Source of the DNA: Arthrobacter pascens
Lineage (GTDB): Bacteria; Actinomycetota; Actinomycetes; Actinomycetales; Micrococcaceae
Reading direction: 5' to 3'
Assembly: GCF_030816475.1 (NCBI RefSeq)
Contig: NZ_JAUSXF010000001.1
Span: 1,674,001 to 1,738,000 of the forward strand
Length of the DNA: 64,000 nt
Position 1 is the first letter of the stretch. Each line of letters starts with the position of its first letter. This document shows positions 57,077 through 64,000 of the stretch, one piece after another. Under the pieces are notes generated by a model, which saw only the letters and a program-made list of their open reading frames with translations, searched no databases and was not told the DNA's origin. The translations under genes and the position numbers were made by a program.

Positions 57077-57148
57077 GTGCTGACAGGTCCGATAGCGCCC
57101 AGGTTGTCACCGATGAGGCCTTTGATGCCGACCATCACCCCAGCAACG

Positions 57149-57178
57149 GCAGGATCCACCTTCCGGGGTGGATCCTGC
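57149..57178. terminator. hairpin after CFA-synthase-like gene
   Basis: GCAGGATCCACC/GGTGGATCCTGC, 12-bp perfect stem, loop TTCCGG, 20 bp beyond the stop of the minus-strand gene. Confidence 0.65.
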
Positions 57179-57197
57179 TGTTGCCGGCCTCTTGCCC

Positions 57198-58526
57198 TTA
57201 GACCCAGTCCGTCCGGCGCAGCGGCGGTTCGTCCCCTCCGGCCCGTTGAACCAGGATCTGGTTTACGCCCGTCAGGCCGGCCTCGAAGCCCAGTGCGCTG
57301 GCCGCCATGTACAGGCGCCAGATCCGTGCGCGTCCCAGGCTGGTGAGAGCCACGGCCTCATCCCAGTTGTCTTCAAGCCGCCGCACCCAGGCCCGGAGGG
57401 TCAGTGCGTAATGCGGGCGCAGTGCCTCGACGTCCAGGATCTCCAGGCCGCCGGACTCCAACGCAGTGACCATCTCGCCAAGGCTGATCATTTCGCCGTC
57501 AGGAAAGACGTAGCGCGGAATGAAAGAGTCCGGATCGGGGTTGGTGGGGCCCGCATTCCAGGAAATGGCATGGTTCAGCAGCCGCCCGCCGGGCCTGAGC
57601 AGGCTGCGCAGACGCGACACATAGTGAGGCGTCTGCTCCCGCCCTACGTGCTCTGACATGCCAATGGAACTGATGGCGTCGAACGGGCCATCTTCCACGT
57701 CACGATAGTCTTGGACGCGGATGTCAATGCTCTCGGTGAGGCCGGCGTCGGCGGCCCGCTTGCGTGCCAGCAAGGCCTGTTCAGTGGACAGCGTGACGCC
57801 GACGACGTCGACGCCGTAATGCTTCGCGGCGTGCAGGGCGAAGCTGCCCCAGCCGCAGCCGACGTCCAGCACCCGCATACCGGGCTTAAGCCCGAGTTTT
57901 CGGCAGACCAGGTCGAGTTTTCTTTCCTGCGCCGCATCCAGGCCTGCCGGAAGGCCACCCCCCGAACCGCTGCCGGCAGTGACGGCGTCTGTCTGGCCGT
58001 CTGTCCAGACTGCGCACGAGTAGACCATCGACGGTCCCAGCACCAGGGCGTAAAAATCGTTTCCGACGTCGTAATGGTGCGAGATTGCGGCCGCGTCGCG
58101 GCGCTTGGAGTGCCGGCGCCCGTGGCGGTGGATGCGGGCTTCCTCCGGGGGAGGAGCGGGATTGGGGCCAATTGCCCGGAGCCGGACGGCGGTCCTGAGC
58201 AGCGTCCACAGTTCGGCCGGCGTGAGCGGCTTGAACGGACCGGGCTCCGCGAACTTCCCGGCTGAGCTCAGAGCAGTGAAGGCGGCGAAGATGTCTCCCG
58301 GCGCCTCGATGTCCCCGGAGACGTAGGCGCGGCTCAGGCCCAGCTGCCCGGGTGACCAGAGGATCCTTCGCAGCGCACGGCGGGACCGGAACTTAACGAT
58401 CGGGGCGTCGGGCGGACCTGCCTCCGAACCGTCCCAGGCCACCAGCCTGAGGGGTATCTCCGCTGTTCCCAGGACAATGGCCAGCGCTTGGGCCAGACGC
58501 GATGCCGCACCCGTTCCTTTTGTCAT
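57198..58526 (-). CDS. cyclopropane-fatty-acyl-phospholipid synthase family methyltransferase
   Basis: 442 aa. The N-terminal domain (about 1-150) resembles the lipid-binding part of actinobacterial CFA synthases. SAM domain: VLDVGCGWGSFALHAAKHYG, VGVTLSTEQ, VQDYRDV and ISSIGMSEHVG. It likely methylates or cyclopropanates unsaturated acyl chains of membrane lipid. ATG 58526 follows GGAAGG on the minus strand; an earlier in-frame ATG adds 30 residues without family likeness. Single gene, divergent from the flavoprotein. Confidence 0.9.
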   Translation of the reverse strand: MTKGTGAASRLAQALAIVLGTAEIPLRLVAWDGSEAGPPDAPIVKFRSRRALRRILWSPGQLGLSRAYVSGDIEAPGDIFAAFTALSSAGKFAEPGPFKPLTPAELWTLLRTAVRLRAIGPNPAPPPEEARIHRHGRRHSKRRDAAAISHHYDVGNDFYALVLGPSMVYSCAVWTDGQTDAVTAGSGSGGGLPAGLDAAQERKLDLVCRKLGLKPGMRVLDVGCGWGSFALHAAKHYGVDVVGVTLSTEQALLARKRAADAGLTESIDIRVQDYRDVEDGPFDAISSIGMSEHVGREQTPHYVSRLRSLLRPGGRLLNHAISWNAGPTNPDPDSFIPRYVFPDGEMISLGEMVTALESGGLEILDVEALRPHYALTLRAWVRRLEDNWDEAVALTSLGRARIWRLYMAASALGFEAGLTGVNQILVQRAGGDEPPLRRTDWV

Positions 58527-58695
58527 ATGTGTAGCCTTCCTTCCGGCGCCTTTCCAATGCTCCAACGGCGGAACCCGGCCCGCCCACGGAGTCCTTGGAT
58601 ACATTCCATGGGCCAACCCTACGACCGGACCGGTCCGCTGTCAGCGATTGACGCCGAATCCCGCACCCGGAGGTCATCGGGACAGGCGCCGCGGC

Positions 58696-58701
58696 TAGCA
58701 T
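58696..58701 (+). promoter_or_regulatory. -10 box of probable leaderless transcript
   Basis: TAGCAT ends 6 nt before GTG 58708. Confidence 0.5.
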
Positions 58702-58707
58702 GGGGAT

Positions 58708-59817
58708 GTGAACGACCCAGGGTGGAATCCTCGCGCGGAGAACGGAATCGCCGATGTTGTGGTCATCGGTGCCGGCCAGGCGGGGCTCTCCGCCGCCTAC
58801 CACCTGCGGCGCCGCGGGTTGGAGTATGCGGTATTCGACGCTGAAGAAGGTCCGGGAGGTGCTTGGCGGCATCGGTGGAAGAGCCTTCGGATGGCCACCG
58901 TCAACGGCATTAGCGACCTGCCTGGCATCGGCAAGCCGGACGTGGATCCCGCAGAGCCCAGCTCCGAATTCCTGGGCCGCTACTTCGCTGCCTACGAGCA
59001 GGAACTCGGGCTGGCCGTCAGGCGGCCGGTCAAGGTCACCGCTGTCACCCGGGAAGATGCCGATCCGGCAGGCAGGCTGCTCGTCAGCACCTCCGGTGGA
59101 GACTGGTCGGCGAAGGCCGTCATCAACGCCACCGGAACGTGGACCCGGCCGTTCTGGCCGATCTACCCGGGCCAGTTCACCTTTAAAGGCAGGCAGCTTC
59201 ACGTGGCTGACTATGTCTCGGCCGAAGAATTCGCTGGGCAACATGTGATCGTCGTGGGCGGAGGCATTTCAGCGGTCGGGCTGCTGGACGAGATCTCGCA
59301 GATCACCACCACCAGCTGGTTCACCCGCCGGGAGCCGCAATGGAGGGACGCCCGATTCGACGCCCAAGCCGGCCACGACGCCGTCGCCCTCGTGGAGGAA
59401 CGCGTCCGGCAAGGGCTGCCACCGCAAAGCGTGGTAGCCGTGACGGGCCTGATCTGGACGCCCGCCCTGCGGGCGGCCGCCCAACGCGGCGCGCTGGACC
59501 GCCGGCCAATGTTCACGTCCATCGAGCCTGACGGCGTCCGGCTTGCGGACGGCGGCCTGCTTCGTGCTGACGTCATCCTGTGGGCAACTGGTTTCCGGGC
59601 GGAACTGGAGCACCTTGCCCCGCTTCACCTGCGCGGACCCGGCGGCGGAATCGTGATGGATGGGACACAGGTGGCCGCGGAACCGCGTGTCCATCTCGTG
59701 GGCTATGGGCCGTCGTCGTCCACCATCGGGGCCAACCGGGCGGGTAGGGCCGCGGTCGCGGCAATCCTGAAGCTGCCCGGCATCAGGCCCCGGCTGGGGA
59801 CGGTAAATTTGGCATAG
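58708..59817 (+). CDS. NAD(P)/FAD-dependent oxidoreductase (FMO/CzcO-like)
   Basis: 369 aa. FAD-binding GAGQAGLSAAYHL (about 17-29), a second Rossmann VVGGGISAVGLLDEI for NADPH, and the ATGF motif in LWATGFRAEL. WRHRWKSLRMATVNG fits the flavin monooxygenase-like group. It may oxygenate small S- or N-containing compounds or act as a disulfide reductase; substrate unknown. GTG start, leaderless. Confidence 0.85.
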   Translation: MNDPGWNPRAENGIADVVVIGAGQAGLSAAYHLRRRGLEYAVFDAEEGPGGAWRHRWKSLRMATVNGISDLPGIGKPDVDPAEPSSEFLGRYFAAYEQELGLAVRRPVKVTAVTREDADPAGRLLVSTSGGDWSAKAVINATGTWTRPFWPIYPGQFTFKGRQLHVADYVSAEEFAGQHVIVVGGGISAVGLLDEISQITTTSWFTRREPQWRDARFDAQAGHDAVALVEERVRQGLPPQSVVAVTGLIWTPALRAAAQRGALDRRPMFTSIEPDGVRLADGGLLRADVILWATGFRAELEHLAPLHLRGPGGGIVMDGTQVAAEPRVHLVGYGPSSSTIGANRAGRAAVAAILKLPGIRPRLGTVNLA

Positions 59818-59856
59818 GAGCACGGCAGGCTACAGGGACAGGCGGCAGGAACGACG

Positions 59857-61032
59857 TTGGCACAGAACACTCTTGAGGACGTCTTCGGAACACTCCGTCG
59901 GCGTCCTGACGTGGAAGCGCCCAACCTCCAGGCCTGGGACGCCACCGACAGGCTCCTGATGGAGGCCGCCGCGGGCGTCGTGACACCTGAGAGCCGGGTA
60001 ACCGTGATCGGCGACCGCTACGGCGCGCTGACCCTCGGGGCCCTGACGTGGCTCGGTGTCCATAAAGTCCGGGTCCACCAGGACCTCATCACGGGGGAAC
60101 GGGCCTTGCGGAACAACGCGGAAGTCCTGGGAGCTGACTATTCGGGCACTACCGTGAACGGATCCAGGGCAACCGGAGAATTCCTGCAGCTCCCGCTGGG
60201 GAAGGAGCTCCTGTCCGGTGCGGACATCGTGCTGCTGCAGCTGCCCAGGAGCCTTGCGGAGCTGGAAGAGATCGCCGACGCCGTGGCGCGGTATGCCAGC
60301 CCGGGTGCCGGGCTCCTCGCCGGCGGGCGGGTCAAGCACATGTCCCTGGGGATGAACGCGGTGCTGGAGCGGCACTTCCGGTCCGTCCGGCCACAGCTTG
60401 CCCGGCAGAAGTCCCGCATCATCGTGGCCGGGGACGCGAAGGCGCCATCCGGCCCGGTGCCGGAACCCGCCGTCGAGCACCTCGCCGAACTAGACCTGGA
60501 CGTCGAGGCGCACGGAGCGGCGTTTGCCGGGCCGAGGCTGGACATCGGCACGCGGTTCCTGCTCACCTTCCTCGCACAGATGCCCGCAGCGCGGCACGCG
60601 ATCGACCTGGGCTGCGGCACGGGGATCCTGGCCGCGATGTATGCCCGGCACAATGCCGGCTCCGCCGTAACTGCCACAGACCAGTCGGCCGCCGCCGTCG
60701 CGTCCGCCCTGGGTACGGCACGGGCCAACGGCCTCTCGGACCGGATCGGCGTCCTGCAGGATGACGCGATGAGTACGTTGCCGGCGGAAAGCGCAGACCT
60801 GATCCTGCTGAACCCGCCGTTCCATCTGGGCGCCAGCGTCCATGCCGGTGCAGGCATCAAGCTCTTTGAGGCCGCGGCCAGGGTCCTCGCCCCGGGCGGT
60901 GAACTGTGGACGGTCTTCAACCGGCACCTGCATTATCTGCCGGCGCTGGACAGCCTGGTTGGACCGACCACTGTCAAGGGACAAAACTCAAAGTTCACGG
61001 TGGCCGTCAGCCGGAGGCGTCCCAACCGCTAG
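59857..61032 (+). CDS. class I SAM methyltransferase, RsmC/RlmG-like
   Basis: 391 aa. Two related domains: a degenerate N-terminal one (about 1-190) and the active C-terminal one with IDLGCGTGILAAMYA and the base-methylating NPPF motif in LILLNPPFHLG. This arrangement matches 16S (RsmC) and 23S (RlmG) guanine-N2 methyltransferases. TTG start with AGGA 6 nt before it. It follows the flavoprotein by 39 bp and may be co-transcribed. Confidence 0.88.
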   Translation: MAQNTLEDVFGTLRRRPDVEAPNLQAWDATDRLLMEAAAGVVTPESRVTVIGDRYGALTLGALTWLGVHKVRVHQDLITGERALRNNAEVLGADYSGTTVNGSRATGEFLQLPLGKELLSGADIVLLQLPRSLAELEEIADAVARYASPGAGLLAGGRVKHMSLGMNAVLERHFRSVRPQLARQKSRIIVAGDAKAPSGPVPEPAVEHLAELDLDVEAHGAAFAGPRLDIGTRFLLTFLAQMPAARHAIDLGCGTGILAAMYARHNAGSAVTATDQSAAAVASALGTARANGLSDRIGVLQDDAMSTLPAESADLILLNPPFHLGASVHAGAGIKLFEAAARVLAPGGELWTVFNRHLHYLPALDSLVGPTTVKGQNSKFTVAVSRRRPNR

Positions 61033-61111
61033 TCGCCGTCCGCGCCGCGCCTGAGCCGTCAATGGCACGTATGGGCCTGCGCCAGAGGGTAACGTACGAT
61101 GCAAACATCAC

Positions 61112-61117
61112 TAGAAT
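61112..61117 (+). promoter_or_regulatory. -10 box of ROK regulator
   Basis: TAGAAT, 26 bp before GTG 61144. The short leader carries AGGGGAG, unlike the leaderless genes. Confidence 0.5.
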
Positions 61118-61143
61118 GTGGCCGAAGACGTTTAGGGGAGACC

Positions 61144-62397
61144 GTGTCCGAGATCCGCCAGCCCTCGCCGAGGCGCGGAACCAACCTGCCCAGGATGGGG
61201 GATTTTAATCTCACGGTTATCCTGGACGCCATCCGCAGGTCGTCCGGCGGACTGAGCCGGGTCGAACTCGCCCAGATTGTTGGCCTTTCGCCCCAGACCA
61301 TCTCCAACATCTCACGGCGTTTGCTGGACCAGCACCTCATCGTCGAAGCCGGCAAGGAAGGCAGCGGCCCGGGGAAGCCGCGCACCATCCTCCGCCTCAA
61401 CCCGTCGGGAATGTACGCCATCGGCGTCCACTTGGACCCGGCCGTGACAACATTTGTGCTCTTGGACCTGGTAGGCGCGGTCGTGCAGCACTCAAGGATC
61501 AAGACGCCGGGCGGAAATGATCCCTCCGCCGTCATCTCCACCATCGCCGCCGAGATCGAACAACTCGTTTCGGATTCCGGCGTGGACACAGGAAAGATCG
61601 CTGGCCTGGGCCTGGCCGCTCCCGGCCCGATCGACCTGGACGCCGGTACTGTGGTTGATCCTCCGCTGATGCCCGGCTGGGACCGGGTTGAACTGCGTGA
61701 GGCGTTGAAGGAAGCCACCGGGTACTCGGTGCTGGTGGATAAGGATGTCACCAGCGCGGCCGTCGCCGAAACGTGGGCCGGCGGTCCAAGCGGTGCCGGC
61801 AGCTTCATCTTCATGTATATGGGAACCGGCATCGGCTGCGGCATCGTGCTCAATGATGAGGTGATCCGTGGAACATCAGGAAACGCCGGCGAGATCGGCC
61901 ACATCATCGTCGACCCGGACGGGCCGCCCTGCGACTGCGGCAAGCGCGGCTGCGTAAAGTCGTCCTGCATCCCTCAGGTACTGGTCGCCGAGGCGGAAGC
62001 GGCAGGCATTCTGGCGGGCACCAGGACCGACGACAGCGGCCCTGAAGTGCAGAAGAGCTTTTCCATGCTGTGCGATCTCGCCGACGCTGGCGATGCCCGT
62101 GCGATAGCCATCATCGACAAGTCCGCGGTGCTGGTGACCCGTGCCGTGTCAGCGGTAACCAACACGCTGGACGTCGAACGCGTAGTTTTCGGAGGACCGT
62201 TCTGGACCAGGATGTCCGAGCGCTACCTGGAGCAGGTGCCGGCGCTTCTCGAGGCCGACAGCGCGGCCCGCCTGATCCACACCATCGAGGTGGTTGGGAC
62301 GGGAGTAGGCGAGGACGTGGGTGCCGTCGGGGCAGCCTGCCTGGTCCTCGAATATATGCTGGCCCCACGGGCTCAGCGACTTCTCCTGGAAAGCTGA
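61144..62397 (+). CDS. ROK family transcriptional regulator
   Basis: 417 aa from GTG 61144 (AGGGGAG at 61134-61140). Winged HTH at about 20-80 (LSRVELAQIVGLSPQTISNISRRLL). ROK domain: IAGLGLAAPGPID, DKDVTSAAVAE, MGTGIGCGIVLN and the zinc Cys motif CDCGKRGCVKSSC. It precedes a sugar ABC transporter on the same strand, so it probably represses that transporter and binds its sugar. Distinct from the xyl regulator. Confidence 0.9.
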   Translation: MSEIRQPSPRRGTNLPRMGDFNLTVILDAIRRSSGGLSRVELAQIVGLSPQTISNISRRLLDQHLIVEAGKEGSGPGKPRTILRLNPSGMYAIGVHLDPAVTTFVLLDLVGAVVQHSRIKTPGGNDPSAVISTIAAEIEQLVSDSGVDTGKIAGLGLAAPGPIDLDAGTVVDPPLMPGWDRVELREALKEATGYSVLVDKDVTSAAVAETWAGGPSGAGSFIFMYMGTGIGCGIVLNDEVIRGTSGNAGEIGHIIVDPDGPPCDCGKRGCVKSSCIPQVLVAEAEAAGILAGTRTDDSGPEVQKSFSMLCDLADAGDARAIAIIDKSAVLVTRAVSAVTNTLDVERVVFGGPFWTRMSERYLEQVPALLEADSAARLIHTIEVVGTGVGEDVGAVGAACLVLEYMLAPRAQRLLLES

Positions 62398-62504
62398 ACC
62401 GGATGCGCCTTGCCTGCGGCAACCGGCCCCTCTAGCATGTGGATATCGCCGCGGCTGGGGCCCGCAGACAACAGGGACTGCAGCCATTTACCGAATGGAG
62501 CACC

Positions 62505-63857
62505 ATGCGTCGCCGGGCACTGACCATCACGTCCCTCATCGCCTCAGTAGCTTTTGCCTTGGCCGGCTGTTCCCCTGGCGCTCCGTCAGACGAGCCAAAG
62601 ACCCTCAAGGTGGTCTACCAGAAGACGGATTCCTTCACTGCCCTGGACACCATGTTCAAGTCGGCCAAGCAGGAATTTGAAGCCGCCCACCAGGGTGTCA
62701 CTGTTGACCTGCAGCCCGTCCAGGCCAACGATGACGACTACGGCACCAAGCTTGCCCTTGCTCTGCGTTCCCCGTCCACGTCACCGGATGTCTTCTACGA
62801 GGACACCTTTAAGGTCCGCTCCGATGTCGACGCCGGCTACCTGCTGAATCTGGACAGCCACCTGAAGGAATGGAAGGACTGGGACACTTTCGACGACGGC
62901 GCCAAGGCTGCCGGGCTGGGCGACGACGGCGGGACCTACGCAGTCCCGGTGGGCACCGATACCCGGGCCATCTGGTACAACAAGAAGGTCCTGGCTGCCG
63001 CAGGCGTCAGCCTCCCGTGGCAACCACACACATGGCAAGACATCCTGGACACCGCCAGGAAGATCAAGGCCAGCAACCCCTCCATAGTGCCGTTCAACCT
63101 CTATGCCGGCAAAGCCACCGGCGAAGGCACTGTGATGCAGAGCTTCTACGAGCTGCTCTACGGGACCGGCTCCGAGCTGTACGACGCCGATGCCAAGAAG
63201 TGGGTGGTTGGCTCTGCAGGCTTCAAGGATTCGCTGTCTTTCCTCAAAACACTGTATGAAGAGAAGCTGTCCGTCTCCCCGGCAGAGGCCCTCGACGCGA
63301 ACGTGTGGAAAAAAGTGTTCGGGGAATGGCTCCCGCAGGCGAAGATGGGAGCCACAGTGGAAGGCTCCTACTCGCCGTCGTTCTGGCAGAAGGGCGGAAG
63401 CTACGAATGGCCCGGCTACGTGGACGACATGGGCGTGGCAGCCTTCCCCACCCAGAAGGGACAGGCACCTGGCGGAGTGAGCATGTCCGGTGGCTGGACC
63501 CTGGCCGTCGGTGCCTCGACGAAGGCCCCGGACCTGGCGTTTGACTTCCTCACCACTGCCCTGAACCAGAAGAATTCGCTGGCATTCAACATCGCAAGCT
63601 CACAGATCGCCGTGCGGAAGGATGTCGCCGCTGATGCCGGATACCAGGCGGCCAACCCGTTCGTTAAGGACGTGTCCAAGCTGGTGTCCGTCACGCATTA
63701 CCGTCCGGCGACCAGCGATTACCCCCGGATCTCAGCGGCCGTCCAGGAGGCCACTGAAGCGGTGATAACGGGCACGCAATCCGTGGAACAGGCAGCCGCC
63801 GGTTATGACGCAGCCGTCAAGGGCCTCGTGGGTGACGACAAAACTGTCCGGAAGTAG
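62505..63857 (+). CDS. sugar ABC transporter substrate-binding lipoprotein
   Basis: 450 aa, CUT1-type extracellular binding protein. Lipobox FALAGC (Cys22) after a short signal peptide. Family 1 features: DVFYEDTF, GTYAVPVGTDTRAIWYNKKVL, TWQDILDTARKI, GGVSMSGGWTLAV. GGAG at 62497-62500 sets the ATG. The permease gene begins 4 bp after the stop. Sugar unknown; by neighbourhood the ROK regulator should respond to it. Confidence 0.92.
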   Translation: MRRRALTITSLIASVAFALAGCSPGAPSDEPKTLKVVYQKTDSFTALDTMFKSAKQEFEAAHQGVTVDLQPVQANDDDYGTKLALALRSPSTSPDVFYEDTFKVRSDVDAGYLLNLDSHLKEWKDWDTFDDGAKAAGLGDDGGTYAVPVGTDTRAIWYNKKVLAAAGVSLPWQPHTWQDILDTARKIKASNPSIVPFNLYAGKATGEGTVMQSFYELLYGTGSELYDADAKKWVVGSAGFKDSLSFLKTLYEEKLSVSPAEALDANVWKKVFGEWLPQAKMGATVEGSYSPSFWQKGGSYEWPGYVDDMGVAAFPTQKGQAPGGVSMSGGWTLAVGASTKAPDLAFDFLTTALNQKNSLAFNIASSQIAVRKDVAADAGYQAANPFVKDVSKLVSVTHYRPATSDYPRISAAVQEATEAVITGTQSVEQAAAGYDAAVKGLVGDDKTVRK

Positions 63858-63860
63858 CTT

Positions 63861-64000
63861 GTGACGGTACTTCGCATCCGGGCCGCCGATCTCACCAGGC
63901 GCGGCCATCATGGAGTGCGGCCTTGGGTCCGGCTTCTGCCGGTTGCGCCCGCTGTCGTCCTGCTGCTCGTTTTCCTGGCCGGGCCGGTCTTGTGGGCATT
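63861..64000 (+). CDS. ABC transporter permease (5' part only)
   Basis: GTG start with GGAAG 6 nt upstream. The 46 codons read TVLRIRAADL..., with the first TM helix in LLPVAPAVVLLLVFLAGPVLW, typical of MalF-like CUT1 permeases. The gene runs off the window end. Confidence 0.8.
   Translation, partial: MTVLRIRAADLTRRGHHGVRPWVRLLPVAPAVVLLLVFLAGPVLWA

Overview
The window is a high-GC chromosomal segment of an actinobacterium, most likely Micrococcaceae (Arthrobacter, Pseudarthrobacter or a close relative). This assignment is an inference. It rests on gene orders typical of actinobacteria (tig-clpP1-clpP2-clpX; ileS-folC-DUF4233-ndk; rne then rplU-rpmA-obg-proB-proA-nadD-rsfS), a translational ileS T-box, a mycothiol-linked DsbA-like protein, a Glu-type RpiB, and many genes whose -10 box sits 6-7 nt before the start codon. 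I see no insertion sequence, prophage or CRISPR array. Most of the window is core chromosome, with sugar-catabolism modules at both ends.

Layout. 1-3313: a catabolic operon (Gfo/Idh/MocA dehydrogenase, DUF993 aldolase-like protein, TIM-barrel isomerase) behind a LacI-type operator. 3423-7501: xylose locus, xylA and xylB divergent from a ROK repressor with a 19-bp operator between them. 7680-10445: an orphan soluble hybrid histidine kinase, followed by a long perfect inverted repeat and tRNA-Arg. 10984-18573: SSB-like protein, lipoprotein, EttA, TesB, an unknown, an MscS channel with truncated haemoglobin, an NAD-epimerase-like protein and OsmC. 18596-23781: PepN, a DUF1648 membrane protein, RpiB and a Nei-type glycosylase. 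23836-25019: an unknown Cys/His protein, tRNA-Gly and tRNA-Pro. 25101-29485: trigger factor and the ClpP1P2/ClpX protease. 29570-36212: Rv2466c-like protein, ValS, an SDR and two paralogous membrane-anchored EEP hydrolases.

36330-42203: T-box-controlled ileS, then folC, a DUF4233 protein and ndk. 42294-46864: VKOR-like protein divergent from RNase E. 46964-48663: TPP riboswitch and a ThiD-TenA fusion. 48772-56596: rplU, rpmA, obg, proB, proA, a small membrane protein, nadD, a tail-anchored unknown and rsfS. 56699-57043: two identical tRNA-Ala(GGC) genes. 57198-61032: a cyclopropane-synthase-like methyltransferase, a flavoprotein and an RsmC-like methyltransferase. 61144-64000: a ROK regulator followed by a sugar ABC transporter (binding protein and a truncated permease).

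The genes mainly serve protein synthesis and quality control, proline, NAD, thiamine and folate metabolism, and sugar use. The most rewarding signals are regulatory: a readable translational T-box switch on ileS, ten probable leaderless promoters, a 25-bp perfect inverted repeat near 10.5 kb, a palindrome just before the xylB ribosome binding site, and a TPP riboswitch whose end carries the ribosome binding site. I do not see a clearly new multi-gene system. The best unknowns are the DUF993 sugar cluster, the 23836-24618 protein and the 54889-56145 tail-anchored protein.
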